Positions 56,522 to 64,000 of a DNA stretch of 64,000 bases are shown here, piece after piece. The stretch comes from Budorcas taxicolor (taxonomy: Eukaryota; Chordata; Mammalia; Artiodactyla; Bovidae). Numbering within the stretch: position 1 is the stretch's first letter; each line of letters starts with the position of its first letter. Below the pieces are notes generated by a model. That model had not been told where the DNA came from. It searched no databases and saw only the letters and a list, made by a program, of their open reading frames with translations. Location: the NCBI RefSeq assembly GCF_023091745.1, contig NC_068912.1, positions 62,214,567 through 62,278,566 on the forward strand, given 5' to 3'. Both the position numbers and the translations under genes were made by a program.

Positions 56522-56647
56522 CATTCCTGCTGTTCTGTTTAACAGTATTTGCAGAGAGTTGGATTGAGCTGCCTCCTCCTTTGATGCCAAGAGGAAATTT
56601 AAAGTCTTGGACCTGTCCTTCTGTACTGAGTACTGCAACTTCCAGAA
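56522..56647 (-). CDS. ADGRL2: ADGRL2 exon: GAIN-domain segment (first visible coding exon)
   Basis: This 126-nt exon encodes residues 1-41 of the visible protein plus two split codons. The reading includes LEVAVLSTEGQVQDFKFPLG and ends QNSRNG. It belongs to the GAIN domain, the extracellular fold that carries out self-cleavage. The acceptor reads TCATCCAG before TTCTGGAAG. The donor is AATG|GTAAGA. The entry phase needs one base from an upstream exon that is not in the window. The open frame runs on past the acceptor into the intron, but that part does not resemble the receptor. I read the boundaries directly, and the exit phase fits the next exon. Confidence 0.93.
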
Positions 56648-56959
56648 CTGGATGAGGTAAAAGATAAAGGAGGGGAACAAAAGGGCATTCTTTATATTCA
56701 CCGACAAAAAGGCAAAATGCACAGAAACCATTATTCTCCTTGTTTACTATTCTAAAAACTTTAGTGTTCAATTACAACAAAATTATGAACAAATAACTAA
56801 ATTATTCTAAGAGGTCTTAAACTTTACTACTTTAAAAATTTTGGTGTAATCGTTTTAAAATTTTCATTAGAGTTTTAAATATCCTTTGTTAACTAATTCT
56901 AGTCTTTTGGCCTATGAATATGAAGTGTCTAATTTATAGCACACAACTATCAAAATTTC

Positions 56960-57526
56960 GATTACAGCAGTGAAATTAAAAGACGCTTACTCCTTGGAAG
57001 GAAAGTTAGCTAGACAGCATATTAAAAAGCAGAGACATTACTTTGTCAACAAAGGTCCGTCTAGTCCAGGCTATGGTTTTTCCAGTGGTCATATATGGAT
57101 TTGAGAGTCGGACTATAAAGAAAGCTGAGCGCCAAAGAATTGATGCTTTTGAACTGTGGTGTTGGAGAAGACTCTTGAGAGTCCCTTCGTTTGCAAGGAG
57201 ATCCACCCAGTCCATCCTAAAGGAGATCAGTCCTGAGTGTTCACTGGAAGGACTGATGTTGAGGCTGAAACTCCAATACTTTGGGCACCTGATGCGAAGA
57301 GCAGACTCACTGGAAAAGACTCTAATGCTGGGAAGGACTGAGGCCAGGAGGAGAAAGGAATGACAAAGGATGAGATGGTTGGATGGCATCATCAACTTGA
57401 TGGACATGAGTCTGAGTGAACTCTGGGAGGTGGTGATGGACAGGGAGGCCTGGTGTGCTGCAGTTCATGAGGTCGCAAAGAGTCAGACACAACTGTGCAA
57501 CTAAACTGAACTAAACTGAACTGACC
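56960..57526 (+). mobile_element. BovB 3' fragment, antisense in ADGRL2 intron
   Basis: It runs from about GCAGTGAAATTAAAAGACGC to the tail AACTAAACTGAACTGA. The frame 57043-57363 reads the reverse transcriptase C terminus (RQRIDAFELWCWRRLLRVP, FGHLMRRADSLEKTL) and then stops. No exact duplication was found. Confidence 0.93.
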
Positions 57527-57854
57527 AAAGTTTCACTGAAATCATGTTAAACAAAAATATTTCAAAATTATTTTTTGACTCTATGTTAAAGTAATTTTCA
57601 ATGGCCATTACTTGGTAATGGTAAAACACACTATGAAGTATAAAATTTGAATACTTCTAGTGCATGTAAGTATCTATTTCTATGTATTGCTACATAATGT
57701 ATTTCAATACATAAAGATGACATAGGTCAATTTTGCAGTAATAAGTTTTCGATAATTTCTAAAAGTAGTTGCCCAGCATAGCATTATTTATGAGAAAACG
57801 TCTACGTCTGGCATTATGTTCAAACTTCCCATTAATTCTCACTAGTACTGATCA

Positions 57855-58050
57855 ATTTTTACATACTCAAGTTGGGCAATCTGGTCTGCCACTTGTTTGG
57901 GTAAAAATATTTTACTGGGACACAGCCTCGATTATCTATTAACATATTGTCTAAGGCAGTTAAGTATTTGCAGCTTAGGCCACATGGCCTGCAAAGCTTA
58001 AAATGTGTACTACTTGGATTTTTATAGAAAATTTTGCAAACCATTGCAGT
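57855..58050 (+). repeat. hAT-type DNA transposon relic (MER/Charlie-like)
   Basis: TCTGGTCTGCCACTTGTTTG, TTACTGGGACACAGCCTCGA, CATGGCCTGCAAAGCTTAAA and AAATTTTGCAAACCATTG follow the order of a common non-autonomous mammalian hAT element. The exact family is not assigned. Confidence 0.65.
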
Positions 58051-59430
58051 ATAGTCCAAAGTTTAAAAATTCTAATGAGGTAGGAACATTAGGAAACAGG
58101 AAATGAAGTCAAGACAATAAAAAAACATTAAGAACATTTATGTGATCAGCAAGACTCTGTTTAAAAAATACTACTCAATTCTGTTTAAAAAAATAATATA
58201 GTAATATTCTCAACAAAAATGTTGTCTACTATAATTCCAATAAATATTATAATACTTTATATCAGCATACATTTATTAAAAAAGAATGAAAAAAATAGTT
58301 TCTACTAAACTATTTCATATTAATAATTAGAATGTGCCATTTACTGATGAAATGAGAGGAACTGGATGGAAAAATTTTCATTTCAGATATTTGCATTTTT
58401 AAAAGTAATACATAATTCAATAAATACAGTCCACATACTTTTCTCTAAATTTTACCCTCTCTGATGGCATATATCCTTGAATAGCTGCTTCTGTATTTAG
58501 ATAACACGTATATATATGCTTGTATGTGCATACACATGCACATACACACAGAGTCAATGTGTGTATGAATGTGAGTAATGAATTCACTCTTTGCCTTTTA
58601 GGAAAATGAACTCATACCATTATAGAGTAACTCTTGGATGCTATTTTTTTTTAATCTTTCTCAACTTTCTTTTGTAAAATACTTACAGATTCAACTCTAA
58701 ATATGAAATCATAACATTACAGAGATTTTTATAAGCTATGAGGCCACATGTCAAGCACCTGAAATACAAGTTTATAATGACAGACCTATAACTCTTAGAA
58801 TTCTACCTGCTGTAGAAGCTAGTTGAAATACTTTGCTTAGAAAGATTAAGCAGGTGGGTATGTAGGTGATCACTTCCACGTGCATGGGTAATGATTTGAA
58901 GGCGACAAGATGAATGATAAAAAAATACATTGAAAATATACCTCCCTCTTCTTCACACTGAAAGGGGTTCTCAGTTATTAATTATTCTTAAAACAAGACA
59001 AGACAGAGTAGAAGGAAATCTTTTAAGCTTTCATGAAGTATCCCAAATATATATGAACAAAGTTAATTTCATTTAACATATAATAATGCTTAAAATAATG
59101 TTGATAGTAAAAATAATTTGTTTGAATTTTCAAAAACAGGATCATTACGATAGATCTTAGTAGAGATGAAATAATCAACTTTATACTACAAATAAAGATA
59201 GACAAAGGGAAAATTTCCTAGAAACAAAACTGACTAAAACAAAAATTCAACAGTTTATGATCACTTAAGAAAATGAACTCATGGTTAAATATATACTGAA
59301 TCTTTAACAAATTGATCCAGTAAGTGTTAAAAAAAATGTTTTTCAACTCATTTCATAAGATATATATAATCTTGATGCATAAAACAGTAAAAAATTATAG
59401 AATATTCTCACTTAAAGTATATAAAATATT
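58051..59430. other. Intron sequence, nothing recognised
   Basis: AT-rich. A short TG/CA-rich patch lies at about 58505-58575. No exon of the receptor is seen. Confidence 0.5.
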
Positions 59431-59448
59431 TAATTATATATACATGTT

Positions 59449-59724
59449 GGTGCTGCTGCTGCTAAGTCGCTTCAGTCATGTCCAACTCTGTGCGACCCCA
59501 TAGACGGCAGCCCACCTGGCTCCTCTGTCCCTGGGATTCTTCAGGCAAGAACACTGGAGTGGGTTGCCATTTCCTTCTCCAATGCATGAAAGTGAAAAGT
59601 GAAAGTGAAGTCGCTTGCTCGTGCCCAACTCTTAGTGACCCCATGGACTACAGCCTACCAGGCTCCTCCGTCCATGGGATTTTCCTGGCAAGAGTACTGG
59701 AGTGGGTTGCCATTGCCTTCTCCG
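59449..59724 (-). repeat. BOV-A2 SINE, full dimer with perfect duplication
   Basis: It starts GTGCTGCTGCTGCTAAGTCG, contains the ATGCATGAAAGTGAAAAGTG linker and ends GTTGCCATTGCCTTCTCCG. The 13-bp flanks ATATATACATGTT at 59436-59448 and 59725-59737 are identical, so the insertion is young. It is on the same strand as the gene. Confidence 0.96.
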
Positions 59725-59796
59725 ATATATACATGTTAAGTATATCCTAAACAAATTGAGTTTAACTGAAAAAGGCATACATAAATTAATGCATTA

Positions 59797-59815
59797 CTGC
59801 TAAGTCACTTCAGTC
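59797..59815 (-). repeat. Minimal BOV-A SINE stub (19 bp)
   Basis: CTGCTAAGTCACTTCAGTC equals the reversed 3' end of BOV-A2. It sits between GCATTA at 59791-59796 and GCATTA at 59816-59821. Either an insertion stopped after about 19 bases or this is what remains after deletion. Confidence 0.6.
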
Positions 59816-61439
59816 GCATTAGAAAACACATTAATGTCTCTAGCCAAATTAAGAAACAAGAAAAATATTAAGAGAAAGAACTCAACAAATTTCAACATTC
59901 ATGTAGTATAAAAAATCTTTATAAACAAGAAGGATAAAACAAAAATTCCTTGCCCAGATAAAGGCTTAATTATCAGTTAAGGGTTAGTATCCAAACCTAT
60001 AGAAAAAAATGATGAAAAACTAGATGCATATTTTTAAAAGTCAGGTTGATCCCTATCACTAAGTTTTATTTAACACTGTATAAAAGACCTAGCTAAGACA
60101 GTAATTCAAGAATAACAAAAACGTACAAAGACTAGGAGGAAAAAGCAATTTGTTAATCATTTACAGAAAATATAGTCAACTACATAGTAATGTGAGGAAG
60201 ACTATACTATCAGAAGGAACATAATTTAGCAAGCTGCAATCAGCAAAATCAACTGTATACTAATAAACAATCAGAATATATAACTTTTTAAAATACTATT
60301 TACAATAGAAATAGTGTACATTTCCTAGAAATAAGCCTAGATGTCCCAAGACATTTCTGGGAGACATATATAACTTTCCTAGGAAACCTAGCAACAGATG
60401 GGAGAATTCTATCCTTCTCCAATCTGGGAGAACTCAACAGATAAATCTGTGACACTTCTTTCAAAGTCTATCTACAAACTCAGTATAATTCTAATAAAAA
60501 CTCCAACAAAAATTTTTATAGTATGTGGAACTTGACAGGCTGATTTTAAAATGCACATGGAAGAAACATGCCAAAAAGCAGCTAAGAGGAATTTGATTCC
60601 TCAAGGAGCAGGGTTGAAAGAACTCACCAGATATTAATATTACTAAAAAAAAAAGCAACAATGTAAAACAGACACTCCCAACAAGTACAGAAACTTGATA
60701 TATGACAGAGATATCTTGACAAACCATTGGGTAAAGGAATGGATTATGTTTTGGTAGTGCTGAAACAACTGATTATCCATATGGAAAAAAACTAAAATTA
60801 GTTCCCTCACTAATACCATAAATAAAATAAACTTCAGGTTGGATTAAAAACATAAATGCAAAAAGGCAAAGCTTTTTCATTTCTAAATAAAGTATAAAAT
60901 CTTTATCACTACAAAGCAGAGAAAAATTTCTTGGTCAAGGGACCAAAAGAAAAAACACACTGTATTTTTAAGTAAGATTTCAAAAGTATCAATCTTAAAA
61001 GAAGAGACTCATAATTTGATTTTATTATTCTGTAAAACAAAATATTAATATACAAAGTAAAAAGAGAAGACAGAATAAACATTCGCAAACTATGTAATCC
61101 TCAAAGAATTAGTTTCCAGAATGTTCCAGAATGTATTAGCTACAGAGAAAGAGATAAACAGGAAAAAATGTGGATAACATATTCATAAGAGAGAAAATTA
61201 AAATACTCAATAAATGCATTAAGTAATCAGGGAACTGCAAATTAAAATATGTGATCAATTCAGGTCTATTAGAATGACAAAATTTATATCAATAATAGAA
61301 CTTTGGCGAAGAGAGTGATAGGCAACAGTGGTGATATTACTGGTGAGAGTGTAAAATTGGTAAAGCAGTAGAAAGCAATTTGGCAGTGTTTAGTAAAGTT
61401 AAACATGGGCATGATCTATCACTCCAAAACTATTTCCAG

Positions 61440-61480
61440 GTTTGTGTGTGTGCCTGTGTGTGTGTGTGTGTGTGTGTGCA
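61440..61480 (+). repeat. (TG)n microsatellite
   Basis: TTTGTGTGTGTGCCTGTGTG followed by about ten more TG units, within the old L1. Confidence 0.9.
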
Positions 61481-61717
61481 TATGTGTCTAGAAAGGTATA
61501 AAGGATGAGTAAGAGACATAAAAAAACCTTCCCCTCAGTTTTTCTAATATCATCAATAAAGCATAAGCTACTAAAATATCTATCACAGGCATAGTTAAAT
61601 AGCTGTGCATTCTTAGGACAAATGAATGAACAAGAGATGAACATATCAATGGGCATAAATATGAAAAATGTACAGTTATATTTATAGTGTGAAATCATTC
61701 ATGTTAAAACATGAAAG

Positions 61718-61893
61718 TGAAGTGAAAGTCACTCAGTTGTGTCTGACTCTGCGACCCCTTGGCATTCTCCAGGCCAGAATACTGGAGTGGGTAGCCTTTC
61801 CCTTCTCCAGGTGATCTTCCCAACTCAGGAATTAAGCCAAGGTCTCCTGCATTACAGGTGGATTCTTTACCAACGGAGCTATCAGGGAAGTCC
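61718..61893 (-). repeat. Bov-tA SINE inserted in L1
   Basis: Reverse copy, from AAAGTCACTCAGTTGTGTCT to GGAGCTATCAGGGAAGTCC, with an internal deletion after CTCTGCGACCCCTTGG. The flanks TAAAACATGAAAG (61705-61717) and TAAAATATGAAAG (61894-61906) match at 12 of 13. Confidence 0.92.
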
Positions 61894-62200
61894 TAAAATA
61901 TGAAAGGTAGTTGCTAAACACACATACCTGTAGAGCAAAAGTAAATAAATAAAAACTTACTAATGCTTACAAGTAAAGTAAGAATGATGGCTACCCGCTT
62001 CTTAATCTGATCCGGAAGGAGGGGCCCAGAGGATTTCTAGATTATATATACCTATTTCTTTCCTCCAAACTTGAAGTAAATATGGTGAAATGCTATGATG
62101 TGGCTCAGTGGATGACTGGTACACAGATGTTTATGATTTTCTCTATACTCTTGTATACTTCGAACAATATATGCTTTGTTCAACATATTTCCCAAAAGTG

Positions 62201-62868
62201 AATATACTTGATCCACAGGAGAACCACCTGGAGCCTCACTCATAGCCAGTGCTGTTGACGGGGTTTTAATATAGTTATCTCTCCTTATGTTTGTCAAATT
62301 CATTTCTGTGTAGTGGCTGCAGTGAGTGGAAAGGGGAAGAAAAATAAGAGAGTGTATAGGAAAAACTAGGACCTCTGGCAGCCGACCAGCATTGTACGTC
62401 CCAGGGTAAAAACAACCGGAGTAGATGGTACAGAGCAGAGCAAAGTCGAGACTCAGTTGACATGAAGTTAAGGAGTCATAAACTTTATTGTTTAGAGCTG
62501 CTGTGACTCTGGGGTTTTTGTTACCACAATATAACTAAGCTTAAATTGATATATACAATCAAGTCGGCTGCTAAGCACATTGGGGAAATAAACTATAGGG
62601 AATTCTATAATGTTGGAGTAGGCTGATAATAACTAAACCACCTAATCAATCTTAAGATCATAAAGAAAGACACTCAAATATGTGTTTCTTTTCATAAGAT
62701 GCAAAAGAAAATTATTGGGGGGGGGGGGCGGGCAGGTAGAGTGGAATTTAAATTGGAAGTTATTAGACGAGCCAAAGAACCTAGAAGGTAGAAGGAAAAT
62801 TTTTTCTCTCCTGTATGAGCAATGCATCAGTCAGATGTAGATGAATTTGTGTACTGGTTAAACAAACT
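62201..62868. other. Intron sequence, nothing recognised except a G-run
   Basis: No receptor exon. A G12 run followed by CGGG lies at 62717-62732. Confidence 0.5.
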
Positions 62869-63144
62869 GCTGCTGCTGCTGCTAAGTCACTTCAGTCATG
62901 TCCGATTCTGTGTGCTCCCATAGACGACAGCCCACCAGGCTCCCCTGTCCCTGGGATTCTCCAGGCAAGAACACTGGAGTGGGTGGCCATTTCCTTCTCC
63001 AATGCATGAAAGTGAAAAGTGAAAGGGAAGTCACTTAGTCGTTTCTGACTCTTAGCGACCGCATGGACTGCAGCCTACCAGGCTTTGCCGCCCACGGGAT
63101 TTTCCAGGCGAGAGTACTGGAGTGGGGTGTCATTGCCTTCTCAG
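62869..63144 (-). repeat. BOV-A2 SINE, full dimer
   Basis: It starts GCTGCTGCTGCTGCTAAGTC and ends GTCATTGCCTTCTCAG. The duplication TAAACAAACT lies at 62859-62868 and 63145-63154. Confidence 0.95.
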
Positions 63145-63276
63145 TAAACAAACTAGGTATTAACAAATTTCCAAAAATTAAATAATTGAAGTCTCCTTTT
63201 TATCATGTGAACTGATTTTTTTTTAAATTATTTAAAGTATGGCAATGGCTTGTGTTCTTTTTTCTTAAAGTCTAAG

Positions 63277-63485
63277 GTGAAGGTGAAGTCGCTCAGTCGT
63301 GTCCAACTCTCTGCAACCCCGTGGACTGTAACCTACTAAGCTTCTCCGTTCATGGGATTCTCCAGGCAAGAATACTGGAGTGGATTGCCATTTCCTTCTC
63401 CAGGGGATCTTCCCTACCCAGGGATTGAACCCAGGTCTCCCGCATTGGAGGCAGACGCTTTAACCTCTGAGCCACCAGGGAAGCC
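63277..63485 (-). repeat. Bov-tA SINE with perfect 13-bp duplication
   Basis: Full length in reverse, from GTGAAGGTGAAGTCGCTCAG to TGAGCCACCAGGGAAGCC. The flanks CTTAAAGTCTAAG at 63264-63276 and 63486-63498 are identical. Confidence 0.96.
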
Positions 63486-63756
63486 CTTAAAGTCTAAGAT
63501 ACATATTAAATAATTTATGGTAATAATGTAATGTTAGGGTTTGCTTTAATAATACAGTGATGAGAGGAATAAGTGAAACCAGATTAGCTAGATGTCGTTG
63601 AAGCTGGGTAATGAGGACTTTTTATCAAAATTAAAAACTTTTCCTTCTCTCAGGATATCATTAAGAAAATAGAACGGAGAGTCACATACTAAGGGAAATC
63701 ACTCAGAATATACATAGATTTGACAAAAGATTCACATCAGAAATATATAAACAATC

Positions 63757-63945
63757 CTAACAGTAAAGCATCTGCCTACAATGCTAGAGAACAGGGTTAG
63801 ATCCCTGGGTTGGGAAATCCCCTGGGAAAGGAAATGGCAACCCACTCCAGTACTCTCGCCTGGAAAATCTCATGGATGGAGGATCCTGGTAGGCTATAGT
63901 CCATGGGGTCGCAAAGACTCACACATGACTGAGCAACTTCACTTT
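63757..63945 (+). repeat. Bov-tA SINE lacking its extreme 5' end
   Basis: It starts within the head (ACAGTAAAGCATCTGCCTAC) and runs through AGATCCCTGGGTTGGGAAAT to CACATGACTGAGCAACTTC, followed by a short CTTT-rich tail. Confidence 0.9.
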
Positions 63946-64000
63946 CTTTCATTTTCACTTTCTATAATCCAATAATAAGACAAATAACTAAAATGGGCAA

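Larger units (their letters stand above)
31020..56647 (-). other. ADGRL2: ADGRL2 (latrophilin-2) gene, 3' part: 13 coding exons plus 3' UTR
   Basis: Gene span on the minus strand. Latrophilins are adhesion GPCRs of neurons and other cells. They bind teneurins and FLRT proteins through N-terminal domains, self-cleave at the GPS, and signal through a seven-helix core. Here 13 exons with canonical splice sites and compatible phases join into 805 complete codons plus a stop. The paralogue call rests on the C-terminal tail (residues such as GAGHQLQMCYQ and the ending EGQMQLVTSL), which I recognise as ADGRL2 rather than ADGRL1 or ADGRL3. Introns range from 263 bp (56259-56521) to 7,554 bp (43647-51200). 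The N-terminal exons lie outside the window. No premature stop or broken splice site is seen, so this looks like a functional gene. Confidence 0.95.
59920..62200 (+). repeat. Old L1-type LINE, antisense in intron, split by a SINE
   Basis: Degraded late-ORF2 and 3' UTR order: TACTATTTACAATAGAAATA, TTTCCTAGAAATAAGCCTAG, TTTTAAAATGCACATGGAAG, GGATTAAAAACATAAATGCA, GGTGAGAGTGTAAAATTGGT and, after the SINE, AGTAAGAATGATGGCTACCC. It is too diverged for a coding frame. Confidence 0.75.

Noticed and set aside
56522..56647. Assignment of the receptor to ADGRL1 or ADGRL3
   Set aside because: The tail sequence around GAGHQLQMCYQ and the EGQMQLVTSL end fit ADGRL2 as I know it. The ADGRL3 tail differs before VTSL.
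56648..64000. Search for the next upstream ADGRL2 exon
   Set aside because: No segment on the minus strand gave a GAIN-domain-like reading with suitable splice sites and the required phase. The open frames there are repeat-derived or short.

Overview
The window is mammalian nuclear DNA from a ruminant, most likely a bovid. The evidence is dense BovB LINE copies and tRNA- and BovB-derived Bov-tA and BOV-A2 SINEs, many with intact target-site duplications, together with older mammalian repeats (MIR, L2, L1, MaLR, hAT). There is no bacterial or organellar sequence. One protein-coding gene is recognisable: the 3' part of ADGRL2 (latrophilin-2, an adhesion G-protein-coupled receptor) on the minus strand.

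The visible part of ADGRL2 runs from about 56.65 kb down to about 31.02 kb. It has 13 coding exons, all with GT donors, AG acceptors and matching phases. They encode 805 complete codons: the C-terminal part of the GAIN domain, the GPS autoproteolysis site, all seven transmembrane helices and the whole cytoplasmic tail ending in the PDZ ligand LVTSL. Upstream exons (lectin, olfactomedin, hormone-receptor and N-terminal GAIN domains) were not found in 56.65-64.0 kb and must lie beyond the window. A 45-nt exon (42708-42752) falls exactly in intracellular loop 3 and can be included or skipped without changing frame. A 129-nt tail exon (36390-36518) can also be skipped in frame. The 3' UTR probably ends near 31.02 kb, after an AATAAA at 31043-31048.

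Layout by region. 1-23.3 kb is intergenic, downstream of ADGRL2, and is packed with transposons: an LTR of about 1.3 kb with a 6-bp duplication, inserted near or within a MaLR element; an antisense L1 carrying four later insertions; a nearly full-length but broken BovB (about 18.84-22.45 kb); and many Bov-tA copies. 23.3-31 kb is older intergenic DNA with MIR, L2 and L1 relics only. 31.0-45.9 kb is the 3' end of the gene and is free of ruminant-specific repeats. 45.9-56.6 kb holds the seven-transmembrane and GPS exons with one SINE. 56.65-64 kb is the intron 5' of the first visible exon; it holds a BovB tail, a hAT relic, an old antisense L1 and a cluster of young SINEs.

I found no wholly new biological system. 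The observations most worth checking are the loop-3 microexon, a foldback of about 170 bp just upstream of the GPS exon, and the long stretch around the receptor's 3' end that lacks lineage-specific transposons. Repeat family names come from sequence recognition, not a library search, and repeat ends are approximate unless a duplication is cited.
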